Shown: positions 42,992-53,442, numbered from the stretch's first letter. The stretch: 64,000 nt of DNA from Confluentibacter lentus (GCF_002806995.1 NZ_NIHE01000003.1:310001-374000); one strand, 5' to 3'. The notes: generated from the sequence alone by a model not told the origin. A program made the numbers and translations.

Positions 42992-45430
42992 ATGCACTTA
43001 AAATCAATAGTTTATTTGTTTTTTATGTTTTGCTCCTCTTTGGTTGCTCAAGACCTAACGTTAAGTGGAAAAGTAGTAGATGCAAATAAACTCCCGCTAG
43101 TCTATACGAACGTGGTTCTACTAATGGATGAAGATGATACGTCATTAAAAGGCACCATAACAGACAATACTGGTTTTTTTAAAATAGATAACCTAAAAAG
43201 CGGTAATTATCAACTTAAAATAACGTATTTGGGTTTTAAAACATATATACAAACCATTAATCTTAACTCCAATACAAATCTTAACACCATTGTTTTGGAA
43301 GAAGATACCGAAGAATTAGGAGGTGTTTTGGTAGTAGCAAAACGACCTACCGTAAAACGTTTGGTAGATAGATTGGTATTTGATGTTGAAAACTCCACGC
43401 TTTCTAATAATAATGTATTGGATGTTTTAAAGTTCTCGCCAGGGGTTTTTGTGAATGACGGCAAAATTACCGTGAAAAACAGTGAACCTATAATATACAT
43501 AAACGACAGAAGAATACATTTGTCATCAAGCGAAGTCCAGCAACTTTTAGAGGGGACTTCTGCGGCCAACATAAAATCCATAGAAATTATTACAAATCCA
43601 CCAGCTAAATATGAAGCTGAAGGAGGAGCCGTTATCAATATTGTAACGAGCAAAAATATTATTGCTGGCTATAATGGAAGTGTTTTTGGGAATTACAAAC
43701 AAGGTTTTAAGTTCCCTAAGTATGCTTTAGGCACAAGTCATTTTTTTAAGACAGAAAAACTGAATACTTATTTGAATTATAATGCAAGTCCGAGAAAGGA
43801 TTTTAGACATAATGATGAATTTGTTAATTTTTTTGATTCAAATAATTTAAATACATCAAGTTGGGAAACGGATTATGATAGAATAAAAAAATCTTCTGAC
43901 CATAATTTAAACGCTAATATTGATTATGAATTCAATGAGTTTAATAGTTTGGGCTTTTCAACAAATATGCTCATATCTCCAAGAGAAGACACTAAATTTA
44001 ATGCGAATTCGATTACCAGAGTACTTGGGCCCAACATGGCATTGGATTCTCTATTTATAACCGATAAACTATCTGTTACAGAAGTGCTTAATTTTGCGTT
44101 TACGTTAGATTATGTTCACAAGTTTAAACGGGAAGGTGAGAAGCTATCAGTAAGTGCCCATCATACCAATTATGATTATTCCGATTTCCAGAATGTAGAC
44201 ACTGGTTATTTTTTTCCAAATGCTCAAACTTCTTTTCGGGATAATAGATTTCAAACATTTTCTAGTCAGTATATAAAATTATACACTGGGCAAATTGATT
44301 ATGAATTGCCCATAAGTGATTCTTCACAATTAGAAATAGGTACTAAAGTTTCTAGTATTGATTCCGAAAGTATTTTAAGTCAGTTTAATTTTGAAAATGG
44401 AGTAGGTGTTGAAGATTTACAAAATTCCGACACGTTTTTATATGATGAAATGAACTACGCTGCCTATGTGTCCTATTCAAAAGATTGGGAACACTGGAGC
44501 TTGCAAACAGGCCTAAGGGCAGAGTACACAGATATATTTGGTTATTCATTGTTGAATAATGAATTGAATAAAAGTGATTACTTAAAAATGTTTCCTTCTA
44601 TTTATATTTTAAATCACATCAATGAAAATAGCAGTATTTATTTCAATTATAAAAAACGTATTTATAGACCACGCTACAATGAATTAAATCCCTTTAGATA
44701 TTATTTTAATGATAACACCTATAGCACAGGCAATCCCAATTTAAAACCCCAAATAGATGATGTTATTACCTTGGGCTACACATTTAATAAAAATTACACA
44801 TTTGAATTATATTATCGTTATGAAGATAGTCGCACCTTGGAAATAGTATATCAGGACAACCTAGAAAATGTTATAAAGTATGTCAATACAAACATAGATC
44901 ACAGCATCTCTTATGGGCTTGATTTTACAACCTATACAAAAATAATTCCACGTTGGTATTTGTATGCCCTAACGTCCGTTTTTTTTGATGACAACATGTT
45001 TTTTGCGCTTGAGAGTAATAATCAATTGGTTTCAAACGAAAGATGGTCATCATACGTCCAAATAAACAATTATTTTAGTTTTTTGAAAGATGAAAGTCTG
45101 ACTCTAGATGTGTCATACAATTACATTTCTCCATTAGCAGAAGGTGCTAGGATAATTAGCGAACGCTCGGGATTTAATTTAAATATAAAAAAAACGTTTT
45201 GGAATAATAGAGCCTCTGTAAACATAGGGGTTGAAGACATGTTTAATACTCAAAATTATAATACAACAACAAAATATTTAAATCAAGATGTACTGTTTAA
45301 ATCAGAAATGGAAAACAGATTACTTGTGTTTGGGTTTAATTATAAGTTTGGTAATACAGGATTAAAAACCAACCAGCGGCAAATTGATTTGGACGAATTA
45401 GAGCGGCTTGAAAAAGAATCTGATATTTAA
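42992..45430 (+). CDS. TonB-receptor-like outer membrane beta-barrel protein
   Basis: An 812-residue outer-membrane protein. A signal peptide (about 1-19, ending LVAQ) precedes a carboxypeptidase-regulatory-like domain (about 22-105). A plug-like region follows (RPTVKRLVDRLVFDVENSTLSNNNVLDVLKFSPGV), then a long barrel rich in alternating aromatic residues, matching the OMP_b-brl_3-type family. IIEIITNPPAKYEAEGGAVINIVT-like sequence near residue 195-220 is the family hallmark. These proteins resemble TonB receptors but lack a SusD partner, and no TonB box is sure. The ligand is unknown. It is single and convergent with the next membrane protein (4-base overlap). Confidence 0.85.
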   Translation: MHLKSIVYLFFMFCSSLVAQDLTLSGKVVDANKLPLVYTNVVLLMDEDDTSLKGTITDNTGFFKIDNLKSGNYQLKITYLGFKTYIQTINLNSNTNLNTIVLEEDTEELGGVLVVAKRPTVKRLVDRLVFDVENSTLSNNNVLDVLKFSPGVFVNDGKITVKNSEPIIYINDRRIHLSSSEVQQLLEGTSAANIKSIEIITNPPAKYEAEGGAVINIVTSKNIIAGYNGSVFGNYKQGFKFPKYALGTSHFFKTEKLNTYLNYNASPRKDFRHNDEFVNFFDSNNLNTSSWETDYDRIKKSSDHNLNANIDYEFNEFNSLGFSTNMLISPREDTKFNANSITRVLGPNMALDSLFITDKLSVTEVLNFAFTLDYVHKFKREGEKLSVSAHHTNYDYSDFQNVDTGYFFPNAQTSFRDNRFQTFSSQYIKLYTGQIDYELPISDSSQLEIGTKVSSIDSESILSQFNFENGVGVEDLQNSDTFLYDEMNYAAYVSYSKDWEHWSLQTGLRAEYTDIFGYSLLNNELNKSDYLKMFPSIYILNHINENSSIYFNYKKRIYRPRYNELNPFRYYFNDNTYSTGNPNLKPQIDDVITLGYTFNKNYTFELYYRYEDSRTLEIVYQDNLENVIKYVNTNIDHSISYGLDFTTYTKIIPRWYLYALTSVFFDDNMFFALESNNQLVSNERWSSYVQINNYFSFLKDESLTLDVSYNYISPLAEGARIISERSGFNLNIKKTFWNNRASVNIGVEDMFNTQNYNTTTKYLNQDVLFKSEMENRLLVFGFNYKFGNTGLKTNQRQIDLDELERLEKESDI

Positions 45431-45969
45431 AAATACTGTTTTATTTTATCCCAAAAGTTTTTAGGAGACATTTTAAACTCATCCTCTAGTTCTTCCATAG
45501 ATTTGCTTACCATATTAATTTCATTAAATAATCTAGCTCTTATCAAATAAATTGAAGGAATTACTATAGCCATAATAGGAATCATGTAAATTAATTGAAA
45601 CTTATCTAGATACTGATCATCGTAAAAGACGCTTATTAATTGATAAATATACATAGCAATAGGCACTAAAAGCGCATGGTACCACCAATGCCTATTAGTA
45701 AAAAACCATATGAAAATTAACATCAGAGGAATTGCTTTTCCAGTAATAATCCAAAATGCAACATTTGCATTTTCAAAGTTACCGCTTGTGTAAGTGCCAA
45801 AAAAAGTGTCCCATGACTTAGTAGTTGGGACACTTTCATAAAGTGAAAATAGATAAGGTGTAATAGCTATAATAGTAGCGATAATACTACCTATAACCAA
45901 ACTTTTTTTATCCGTTTGTTGGAACTTTAATTTTTGATCTTTCAACTTTTGCTCCATCTTGGCTAGCAT
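45427..45969 (-). CDS. Conserved multi-pass membrane protein of unknown function
   Basis: A 180-residue protein with about four membrane helices (about 24-45, 68-88, 92-112, 123-145) and a charged C-terminal tail (MEELEDEFKMSPKNFWDKIKQYF, described only as a region). The polar N-terminus of about 22 residues lies in DNA shared with a small upstream peptide gene on the same strand in another frame. The true start may therefore be at the listed ATG, at a second ATG four codons later, or further in. No functional motif recognised. Confidence 0.6.
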   Translation of the reverse strand: MLAKMEQKLKDQKLKFQQTDKKSLVIGSIIATIIAITPYLFSLYESVPTTKSWDTFFGTYTSGNFENANVAFWIITGKAIPLMLIFIWFFTNRHWWYHALLVPIAMYIYQLISVFYDDQYLDKFQLIYMIPIMAIVIPSIYLIRARLFNEINMVSKSMEELEDEFKMSPKNFWDKIKQYF

Positions 45970-46039
45970 TTACTGCTTGAGCTGTAAACAAGATACCTCC
46001 TAAGATTGCGATTGCGATTACATACTTTTTAGTCTTCAT
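45908..46039 (-). CDS. Small secreted peptide (43 residues)
   Basis: This frame begins ATG at 46039 and stops at 45908. It has a clear signal peptide: MKTKKYVIAIAILGGI, a hydrophobic core, then AQAVNA as a probable cleavage site before SQDGAKVERSKIKVPTNG. The mature peptide would be about 18 residues and basic. It overlaps the start of the downstream membrane protein gene by 62 bases in a different frame. It is too short for many gene callers. No function is recognised; such peptides occur in Bacteroidetes as small envelope or cell-surface products. Confidence 0.55.
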   Translation of the reverse strand: MKTKKYVIAIAILGGILFTAQAVNASQDGAKVERSKIKVPTNG

Positions 46040-46194
46040 AATTATAAGGGATTAATTAATTAATACCCAAATTTAAATAAAGACCATTTTGCCGTTTGTC
46101 CTAAAATGTTAAAATTATGTTAAAAACATTGATTTTTAAAATTTAAGCTGTGGGTTTTCCGTAAAATCACAAAATTTGAAGACATTATGGTTGG

Positions 46195-46644
46195 TTACAT
46201 GTTACCGCTCTGCATATTTATTAGGTTAAATTCGTTTTTATTTTTCAGTTTTAACGTTCTGGAATTATCAGAATTTAATTCCAAATCAATTCTATCATAG
46301 TATGTTGGAACGATTTCTTCAATTTTTTCTGGCCATTCGATGATTGACCAATTATCAGAAAACAAATAATCTTCGATACCGAAATTATAAAGCTCTTCAA
46401 CATCTTTTATTCTATACAAATCAAAATGATAAATTAATATGTTTTTCGCTTCATATTCATTAACTATTGAAAACGTTGGGCTGCTTACTTCATCATTGCT
46501 CCCAAGTAATTTTACAATAGCTTTAACCAAAGTTGTTTTGCCAACGCCCATATCACCATAAACCAATAATGTCTTGGTTGTTAAGTTGTCTATGAGCTGT
46601 TTTGCTACCTCATTAATGTCTTCAATGTTATAAATTATTTCCAA
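46195..46644 (-). CDS. tsaE: tRNA threonylcarbamoyladenosine biosynthesis ATPase
   Basis: A 149-residue P-loop protein of the TsaE/YjeE family, which with TsaB and TsaD makes t6A37 in tRNA. Walker A is GDMGVGKTT (about 30-38), followed by SSPTFSIVNEY, IYHFDLYRI and SIIEWPEKIEE, the usual family blocks. Length is normal. In flavobacteria it is commonly a neighbour of porX and alanine dehydrogenase, and that arrangement is broadly seen here. Confidence 0.92.
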   Translation of the reverse strand: MEIIYNIEDINEVAKQLIDNLTTKTLLVYGDMGVGKTTLVKAIVKLLGSNDEVSSPTFSIVNEYEAKNILIYHFDLYRIKDVEELYNFGIEDYLFSDNWSIIEWPEKIEEIVPTYYDRIDLELNSDNSRTLKLKNKNEFNLINMQSGNM

Positions 46645-46735
46645 CTCTAATATAATTTTGATACAATATTATAAATAAAATTTTAATAAAACTAAAAAAT
46701 CATGTATTTTATCGATGTTTTTTGCGTTACATGGA

Positions 46736-48289
46736 TTATTTTGGACTAAACACCACAAATGGGATAATCATTTCCTCAAGAGAAATACCACCATGTTGGT
46801 AGGTATTTCTATAATAGCTAACGTAGTGGTTATAGTTGTTTTGATAGGCTAAAAACATATCGTTCTTCGCAAAAATAAAGGAACTGCTCATGGTAATGGA
46901 AGGCAAATGTATGCTTTTTGGGTCTTTTGCCACGAGTACATCCTTTGATTCGTAACTTAAACTCCGACCAGTTTTGTACCGAAGGTTTAAACTCGTATCT
47001 CTATCTCCAATAACTTTTGATGGATTTTTAACGTTTATAGTGCCGTGATCGGTGGTTAGAATAAGCTTAAACCCTAATAAATGGGCCTGATGAATCATCT
47101 CTAATAAGGGTGAATTTTTAAACCAGCTAAGTGTTAAAGAACGATAGGCTTTATCGTTGGCGGCTAATTCTTTAACAACATCCATTTCTGTTTTTGAATG
47201 GGAAAGCATATCAACAAAATTATAGACAACAACCGTTAAATCATTATTCTTTAATGATTTAAAGTTTTCCAATAATTTTTTTCCTGATTTTAAATTGGTG
47301 ATTTTATGGTATTCGTGTGTTAAATGATTTAATCCAAGACGTTTCATCTGTGTTTCTAAAAATTCGGCTTCAAATAGATTTTTACCTCCTTCATCCGTGT
47401 CATTTTTCCAATATTTAGGAAACAATTTTTCCATGTCACTTGGCATCAATCCAGAAAAAATGGCATTTCTAGCATATTGCGTTGCTGTTGGTAAAATGCT
47501 GAAAAAAGCATCTTCTTTTTCTTTTTTATAATAATTATTTATTATGGGTTCAAAAACTTTCCATTGGTCATATCGTAAATTATCAACCACAACCAAAAGG
47601 GTTGGTTGTTTTTTACTGAGCTCTGGAACTACTTTTTCTTTAAAAAGGGTATGGGACATTACTGGTGCATCTGTTTCCCCTTGAAACCATTTGAAATAAT
47701 TTTTTTCTATATATTTCCCGAATTGCGTATTTGCTTCAGTTTTTTGGGACTCTAAAATTTCGGCCATGCCAACATCTTCAATATCTTCAAGCTGAATTTC
47801 CCAATAAATCAGTTTTTGGTACAAATTTACCCATTCTTCATAGGTGTTTACCATAGCCAATTCCATCGCAATTTTTCTAAATTCTTGTTGATAATTGGAT
47901 GTTGTTTTCTCTGAAACCAATCTGGAATGATCCAAATTCTTTTTTAAACTTAACAGAATCTGGTTTGGATTTACGGGTTTTATAAGATAATCAGCTATCT
48001 TATTGCCAATAGCTTCTTCCATAATATACTCTTCTTCACTCTTAGTAATCATAACAACAGGCAAATTATCCCTTCGTTCTTTAATTTCATTTAAAGTTTC
48101 AAGACCTGTCAACCCCGGCATATTTTCATCTAAAAAAACGATATCGAAATTAGAGTCTTCAAGAATTTCAATAGCTTCTGTACCACTTTTGCACGTAGTT
48201 ACGTTATAATTTTTTTTCTCAAGGAACAAAATGTGAGGTTTTAACAAATCAATTTCATCATCAACCCAAAGTATATTTATGTTATTCAT
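46736..48289 (-). CDS. porX: Response regulator with PglZ domain (PorX)
   Basis: A 517-residue two-domain protein matching PorX, the response regulator for type IX secretion and gliding genes. The receiver domain has the acidic pocket DDE (10-12), phospho-acceptor Asp54 in VFLDENMPG and the conserved Lys104 in DYLIKPVNP. A helical linker follows, then an alkaline-phosphatase-fold PglZ domain with PTLLVVVDNLRYDQW (metal-site DN), LTVVVYNFVDMLSHSK and LILTTDHGTINVKNP. The last segment carries the DHG metal ligands. It is monocistronic or heads tsaE by about 90 bases. It implies the organism has a PorY/T9SS system. Confidence 0.93.
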   Translation of the reverse strand: MNNINILWVDDEIDLLKPHILFLEKKNYNVTTCKSGTEAIEILEDSNFDIVFLDENMPGLTGLETLNEIKERRDNLPVVMITKSEEEYIMEEAIGNKIADYLIKPVNPNQILLSLKKNLDHSRLVSEKTTSNYQQEFRKIAMELAMVNTYEEWVNLYQKLIYWEIQLEDIEDVGMAEILESQKTEANTQFGKYIEKNYFKWFQGETDAPVMSHTLFKEKVVPELSKKQPTLLVVVDNLRYDQWKVFEPIINNYYKKEKEDAFFSILPTATQYARNAIFSGLMPSDMEKLFPKYWKNDTDEGGKNLFEAEFLETQMKRLGLNHLTHEYHKITNLKSGKKLLENFKSLKNNDLTVVVYNFVDMLSHSKTEMDVVKELAANDKAYRSLTLSWFKNSPLLEMIHQAHLLGFKLILTTDHGTINVKNPSKVIGDRDTSLNLRYKTGRSLSYESKDVLVAKDPKSIHLPSITMSSSFIFAKNDMFLAYQNNYNHYVSYYRNTYQHGGISLEEMIIPFVVFSPK

Positions 48290-48292
48290 GTA

Positions 48293-48300
48293 TATTTGTT
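48293..48300 (+). promoter_or_regulatory. Candidate -7 box (TATATTTG)
   Basis: Exact TAnnTTTG match about 28 bases upstream of the HD-domain gene, in the short gap to the divergent porX start. No clear -33 element. Confidence 0.35.
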
Positions 48301-48327
48301 TATATATAAATCATTAAAAATTATAGT

Positions 48328-49554
48328 TTGCCTACTAATAACAAACTCAAAATATTAAACGACCCAATTTACGGATTTATTACCATTCCAAATTCTTTAA
48401 TTTTTGATTTAATACAGCATAAATATTTTCAACGTTTACGACGGATTACCCAAATGGGCATGTCTTATTTAGTGTATCCTGGCGCTCATCACACACGTTT
48501 CCATCATGCCATTGGGTGCGTACATTTAATGCAGCAAGTAGTTAATGTACTTCGCTTTAAAGAAGTTAGCATTTCAAAAGAAGAAGAAAAAGCGCTATAT
48601 ACTGCTATTTTATTGCACGATATTGGTCATGGTCCTTTTTCTCACGCTATGGAACACAGTATTGTAAATAATGTATCGCATGAGGAAATTTCCTTATTGT
48701 TTATGGAGAAGTTGAATGCTGAATTTAACTCAAGTTTAACGCTTGCCATTCAGATTTTTAAAGGAGACTACCACAGACCGTTTATGTGTGAACTTATTTC
48801 TGGACAATTGGATATGGATAGGGCCGATTATTTGAAACGTGATAGTTTTTATACGGGAGTTGCGGAAGGCAATATCAACAGCGAACGATTGATAACCATG
48901 CTAAATGTAGTTGATGATAAGTTGGTTATTGAAGAAAAAGGCATTTATAGCGTCGAAAAATTTATTAATGCTAGACGCTTTATGTATTGGCAAGTGTATC
49001 TTCACAAAACAGGAATTGCTGCCGAACAATTGTTAATTAGAGCGTTGCAACGAGCCAAAGAATTAAACAAAATTGAAAAACTCGGGACCAGTAGCGCGTT
49101 ACAATATTTTTTAGATAATGAAATTTCTTTAGAAAACTTTAATGATGACACATTGGAAATATTTTCTGAATTAGATGATTATGATGTGATTTCGGCATTA
49201 AAGGAATGGCAACATCATAACGATTTTGTTTTAAGCCATTTATCTGGAATGATACTCAATAGAGATTTATTAAAAATAAAACTCAAGGATAAAAAGATAA
49301 AGGAAGAAGATTTAAAAACCCATCTTCAAGACCTAATAAATACCTATAAAATATCAGAAGCTGAAGCTAAGTATTTTGTGTTTACAGGAGAAATTTCCAA
49401 TCAAGCTTACAAACTTAACCATCATAAAATTAACATTTTGCGCAAGTCGGGAAAAATAGAGGATATTGTAAAAGCATCCGACCAACTTAATGTGAAGGCT
49501 TTGGCAAAACCCATCACTAAATATTATATATGTTATCCTAAAGAAAAACTTTAG
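48328..49554 (+). CDS. HD-domain phosphohydrolase
   Basis: A 408-residue protein of the HD superfamily, SAMHD1/dGTPase-like branch. Metal ligands are seen in HTRFHHAIG (about 55-63) and LLHDIGHGPFSH (about 96-106, with the HD pair at 97-98), and the later Asp in QLDMDRADYLKRD. The C-terminal half is helical with no second domain I can name. The start codon is TTG at 48328. Such proteins hydrolyse nucleotides. Here it diverges from porX and precedes lpxD, a common flavobacterial order. Confidence 0.83.
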   Translation: MPTNNKLKILNDPIYGFITIPNSLIFDLIQHKYFQRLRRITQMGMSYLVYPGAHHTRFHHAIGCVHLMQQVVNVLRFKEVSISKEEEKALYTAILLHDIGHGPFSHAMEHSIVNNVSHEEISLLFMEKLNAEFNSSLTLAIQIFKGDYHRPFMCELISGQLDMDRADYLKRDSFYTGVAEGNINSERLITMLNVVDDKLVIEEKGIYSVEKFINARRFMYWQVYLHKTGIAAEQLLIRALQRAKELNKIEKLGTSSALQYFLDNEISLENFNDDTLEIFSELDDYDVISALKEWQHHNDFVLSHLSGMILNRDLLKIKLKDKKIKEEDLKTHLQDLINTYKISEAEAKYFVFTGEISNQAYKLNHHKINILRKSGKIEDIVKASDQLNVKALAKPITKYYICYPKEKL

Positions 49555-49565
49555 GACATTTTTCC

Positions 49566-49573
49566 TATTTTTG
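49566..49573 (+). promoter_or_regulatory. Candidate -7 box (TATTTTTG) for lpxD operon
   Basis: Exact TAnnTTTG match, 39 bases upstream of the lpxD GTG start. No clear -33 TTTG was seen at the usual spacing. Confidence 0.4.
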
Positions 49574-49611
49574 CGTGATTCATTTAACAAAAAGAAATAA
49601 AGAATAAGCTT

Positions 49612-50640
49612 GTGAAATTTACAGCACAACAAATAGCGGGTATTTTAGAAGGTGATGTCGTAGGGAACCCAGATGTTGAAGTTTCTAAATTATCCAAAAT
49701 AGAAGAGGGTATAGAAGGGTCTCTTACCTTTCTATCCAATCCAAAATATAAGCAATATATATACTCAACGAACGCTTCCATAACCATAGTCAATAAAACG
49801 TTCATTCCAGAAAACGGTATTAAAACGACACTCATAAAAGTGGATGATGCTTATATGGCATTTTCAAAAATTCTGGAGTATTATAATTCTGTTAAGTTTA
49901 TTAAGGTTGGTATAGAGCAACCTTCGTTTATATCAGATTCAAGTATTTACGGTGAGAATATTTATGTCGGAGCGTTTTCTTATGTGGGAAATAATGTGGT
50001 TATTGGAGATAATGTTAGAATCTTCCCGAACACCTATATAGGTGATAATGTCACTATCGGAAACAATACCATGATTTTTTCTGGAGCAAAAATTTATGCC
50101 GATACGGTTATAGGAAATAATTGTGTTTTAAACTCTGGAGTTATTATTGGTGCTGATGGTTTCGGATTTGCACCAAACGATGATGGAAGCTACAGTAAAA
50201 TTCCTCAAATAGGCAATGTAATTATAGAAGATTATGTTGATATCGGTGCTACGACAACCATAGATAGGGCTACTTTGGGTTCTACTGTCATAAGACAAGG
50301 TGTTAAGCTAGATAATCAAATTCATATAGCCCATAATGTAGAAATCGGAAAAAATACGGTTATTGCCGCCCAAACAGGAATAGCGGGTTCAGCTAAAATC
50401 GGAGAAAATTGCCAAATTGGCGGGCAAGTTGGTATTGCGGGTCATATTACTATTGGTAACAATGTGAAAATACAAGCGCAATCAGGTATTGGGAAAAATA
50501 TAAAAGATGATGAGATTATACAAGGAAGCCCCGCGTTTGCTCTTAGCGATTATAATAAATCCTACGTGCATTTTAAAAATTTACCTAAAATTGTTAAAAA
50601 TATAGATGATTTAGAAAAAAAAATACATGGGAATAGTTAA
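49612..50640 (+). CDS. lpxD: UDP-3-O-acylglucosamine N-acyltransferase
   Basis: A 342-residue lipid A enzyme that adds the N-linked 3-hydroxyacyl chain. The N-terminal uridine-binding domain (about 1-100) precedes hexapeptide coils (about 105-310), with the catalytic His241 in IAHNVEIG. The start is GTG at 49612. The 3' end overlaps lpxC-fabZ by 14 bases, so the lipid A genes are translationally coupled. The length is normal. It is one of two LpxD-like genes in the window; this one has the canonical context. Confidence 0.93.
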   Translation: MKFTAQQIAGILEGDVVGNPDVEVSKLSKIEEGIEGSLTFLSNPKYKQYIYSTNASITIVNKTFIPENGIKTTLIKVDDAYMAFSKILEYYNSVKFIKVGIEQPSFISDSSIYGENIYVGAFSYVGNNVVIGDNVRIFPNTYIGDNVTIGNNTMIFSGAKIYADTVIGNNCVLNSGVIIGADGFGFAPNDDGSYSKIPQIGNVIIEDYVDIGATTTIDRATLGSTVIRQGVKLDNQIHIAHNVEIGKNTVIAAQTGIAGSAKIGENCQIGGQVGIAGHITIGNNVKIQAQSGIGKNIKDDEIIQGSPAFALSDYNKSYVHFKNLPKIVKNIDDLEKKIHGNS

Positions 50641-52033
50641 TACAGAAATCAAACAAAAAACAATATCTAAAGAAATATCCTTAACAGGGGTTGGTTTGCA
50701 TACAGGTAAAAATGTAACCTTAACGTTTAAACCTGCTGAGGCAAATTTCGGACTAGCATTTAAACGAATTGATTTAGAAGGTGCTCCAGTGATTGAAGCA
50801 GATGCTACGTATGTTACAAATACCCAACGTGGCACTTGTTTAGAAAAAGATGGGGTAATCATCCAAACCTCTGAACATGTACTTGCGGCTTTGGTTGGAT
50901 TGGATATTGATAATGCGATTATTGAATTAAATGCTTCTGAACCACCTATTATGGATGGCTCTTCCAAGTTTTTTGTTGAAGCCATTGAAGAAGCTGGCGT
51001 TGTTGAACTTGATGATTTCAGGGAAGAATATGTTGTTACCGAAGTTGTTTCCTATACAGATGAAGAAACTGGAAGCGAAATTTTAGTGATGCCTTCAAAA
51101 GAATACCAAATTACCACCATGGTAGATTTTGGAACAAAAGTTTTGGGAACCCAAAATGCAACATTAAATCAGATTTCAGATTTTAAAAATGATATTTCCA
51201 ATTCCAGGACCTTTAGCTTTTTGCATGAAATTGAAATGTTGTTGCAAAATGGTTTAATAAAAGGGGGCGATTTAAACAATGCTATTGTTTATGTAGATAA
51301 ACCTTTATCTGCCGAAACTATGGAAAAACTTAAAGTAGCTTTCAAGAAGGACTCCATAGCTGTTAAGCCTAATGGCATTCTAGACAATCTCACATTACAT
51401 TATCCAAATGAAGCTGCAAGACATAAATTATTGGATGTTTTAGGGGATTTAGCACTTATAGGCACTAGAATTAGAGGTAAAGTTATTGCAAATAAACCAG
51501 GACATTTTGTTAATACACAGTTTGCTAAAAAACTTTCAAAAATTATTAAAAACGAAAAGCGCAATAATGTACCAAACATAGATTTGAATCAGCCGCCATT
51601 AATGGATGTTAATCAAATTATGGCTATGTTGCCGCACCGGCAACCATTTTTGTTGATAGACAAAGTTTTTGAGCTGACCGATAATCACGTAATAGCCCAA
51701 AAAAATGTGACCATGAATGAATCTTTCTTTGCGGGTCATTTTCCAGGTGCTCCAGTAATGCCAGGTGTTTTAATCGTGGAAGCTATGGCGCAAACTGGCG
51801 GAATTTTGGTATTGAATACCGTGCCAGATCCAGAGAATTATTTAACTTTTTTCATGAAAATGGATAATGTTAAGTTTAAACAAAAAGTAGTTCCAGGCGA
51901 TGTTTTAATATTTAAATGTAGTTTAATCACACCTATACGCCGTGGTATTTGCCATATGCAAGGGTATGCCTATGCAAATGGAAAATTATGTGCCGAAGCG
52001 GAACTCATGGCACAAATTTCTAAAGTGAAATAA
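50627..52033 (+). CDS. lpxC-fabZ: Fused LpxC deacetylase and FabZ dehydratase
   Basis: A 468-residue bifunctional enzyme. The N-terminal LpxC part (about 1-305) deacetylates UDP-3-O-acyl-GlcNAc, with zinc ligands in SEHVLAAL (His84) and HKLLDVLGD (His266, Asp270). The C-terminal FabZ part (about 315-468) dehydrates 3-hydroxyacyl-ACP, with the hot-dog motif [12 protein letters not shown] and His371. The fusion is characteristic of Bacteroidetes. It overlaps lpxD upstream and precedes lpxA by 52 bases, so three steps of lipid A and one of fatty acid synthesis are linked. Confidence 0.95.
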   Translation: MGIVNTEIKQKTISKEISLTGVGLHTGKNVTLTFKPAEANFGLAFKRIDLEGAPVIEADATYVTNTQRGTCLEKDGVIIQTSEHVLAALVGLDIDNAIIELNASEPPIMDGSSKFFVEAIEEAGVVELDDFREEYVVTEVVSYTDEETGSEILVMPSKEYQITTMVDFGTKVLGTQNATLNQISDFKNDISNSRTFSFLHEIEMLLQNGLIKGGDLNNAIVYVDKPLSAETMEKLKVAFKKDSIAVKPNGILDNLTLHYPNEAARHKLLDVLGDLALIGTRIRGKVIANKPGHFVNTQFAKKLSKIIKNEKRNNVPNIDLNQPPLMDVNQIMAMLPHRQPFLLIDKVFELTDNHVIAQKNVTMNESFFAGHFPGAPVMPGVLIVEAMAQTGGILVLNTVPDPENYLTFFMKMDNVKFKQKVVPGDVLIFKCSLITPIRRGICHMQGYAYANGKLCAEAELMAQISKVK

Positions 52034-52085
52034 TTATTATATGTTTGCTAACATTTCACACTTTAAATAAAATAAATAATAAGAA

Positions 52086-52871
52086 ATGAATCAACCCCTA
52101 GCATATGTGCACCCAGGTGCAAAAATTGCAAAAAATGTTGTTATAGAACCTTTTACAACAATCCATAATAATGTAAAAATTGGAGATGGCACTTGGATTG
52201 GTAGTAATGTAACTATTATGGAAGGTGCCAGAATCGGAAAGAATTGTAATATTTTCCCAGGTGCTATCATTTCCGCAATTCCTCAGGATTTAAAATATAA
52301 TGATGAAGATACTACCGTTGAAATAGGCGATAATGTTACCATTCGTGAATGTGTCACCATTAATAGAGGGACTTCTGATAGAATGAAAACCGTTATTGGT
52401 GATAATTGTTTGATTATGGCGTATTGCCATATTGCTCACGATTGTGTTGTTGGAAACAATTGTATTTTCTCAAATAATACCACGCTTGCTGGACACATCA
52501 CTGTTGGTGATTACGTTGTTTTGGCGGGGATGGTGGCCGTACACCAATTCTGTTCCATTGGTAATCATGCCTTTGTAACAGGTGGGTCCTTGGTAAGAAA
52601 AGATGTTCCTCCATATGTCAAAGCGGCACGTGAGCCATTATCCTATGTAGGCATTAACTCTGTTGGATTAAGAAGACGTGGGTACTCAACCGATAAAATA
52701 AGGGAAATTCAGAATATATACAGAATTCTCTATCAAAAACATTATAATAATACCCAAGCTTCTGAAATTATTGAAGCCGAAATGGAGGCAACACCAGAAC
52801 GTGATGAAATTCTTCAGTTCATCAAGAATTCGCATCGTGGTATTATGAAAGGGTATTTTAAATCAAATTAA
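52086..52871 (+). CDS. lpxA: UDP-N-acetylglucosamine acyltransferase
   Basis: A 261-residue trimeric left-handed beta-helix enzyme that starts lipid A synthesis. Hexapeptide coils fill about 1-190, with catalytic His118 in IAHDCVVG and the GLRRRGYS segment in the helical C-terminal domain (about 190-261). It lies 52 bases after lpxC-fabZ and 4 bases before efp. All family features are present and length is normal. Confidence 0.95.
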   Translation: MNQPLAYVHPGAKIAKNVVIEPFTTIHNNVKIGDGTWIGSNVTIMEGARIGKNCNIFPGAIISAIPQDLKYNDEDTTVEIGDNVTIRECVTINRGTSDRMKTVIGDNCLIMAYCHIAHDCVVGNNCIFSNNTTLAGHITVGDYVVLAGMVAVHQFCSIGNHAFVTGGSLVRKDVPPYVKAAREPLSYVGINSVGLRRRGYSTDKIREIQNIYRILYQKHYNNTQASEIIEAEMEATPERDEILQFIKNSHRGIMKGYFKSN

Positions 52872-52875
52872 TTAT

Positions 52876-53442
52876 ATGGCAACTACAAGTGATATTAGAA
52901 ACGGATTATGCATCCGCTACAATAATGATATTTACAAAATAATTGAGTTTTTACACGTGAAACCCGGTAAAGGCCCAGCATTTGTAAGAACAAAAATGAA
53001 AAGTGTTACTAATGGAAAAGTATTGGATAATACATTTTCCGCAGGACATAAATTAGAAGATGTACGTGTCGAAACCCATAAATTCCAATTTTTATATAAT
53101 GATGGTGAATATTATCATTTTATGAATACAGAGGATTTTAGCCAGATTCAATTACGCGAATCAGCGCTTGATAATCCCCAGCTTATGAAAGAAGGTGAAG
53201 TAGTTACCGTAATTATCAACACAGAAGATAATGTGCCTCTTTCCGTTGAAATGCCTGCTAGCGTTATTTTAGAAGTCACTGCAACTGAGCCCGGTGTTAA
53301 AGGCAACACGGCTACAAACGCTACGAAGCCAGCAACTGTTGAAACGGGAGCCATTATAAATGTGCCTTTGTTCATCAATGAAGGTGATAAAATTAAGGTT
53401 GAGACAGAAAAAGGAACTTATAAAGAACGTGTAAAGGAATAA
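52876..53442 (+). CDS. efp: Elongation factor P
   Basis: A 188-residue translation factor that relieves ribosome stalling at proline runs. The N-terminal KOW-like domain has FLHVKPGKGPAFVRTKMK, with the exposed Lys32 at the tip of the PGKG loop. The two OB domains follow, with LDNTFSAGHKLEDV and the conserved end GTYKERVKE. Co-location with the lipid A genes is a usual flavobacterial order. No separate promoter seen; it appears to be read from the lpx operon. Confidence 0.95.
   Translation: MATTSDIRNGLCIRYNNDIYKIIEFLHVKPGKGPAFVRTKMKSVTNGKVLDNTFSAGHKLEDVRVETHKFQFLYNDGEYYHFMNTEDFSQIQLRESALDNPQLMKEGEVVTVIINTEDNVPLSVEMPASVILEVTATEPGVKGNTATNATKPATVETGAIINVPLFINEGDKIKVETEKGTYKERVKE

Noticed and set aside
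49354-49835. Minus-strand frames opposite the HD and lpxD genes
   Set aside because: Both lie on the opposite strand of strongly recognised genes and lack coding character.
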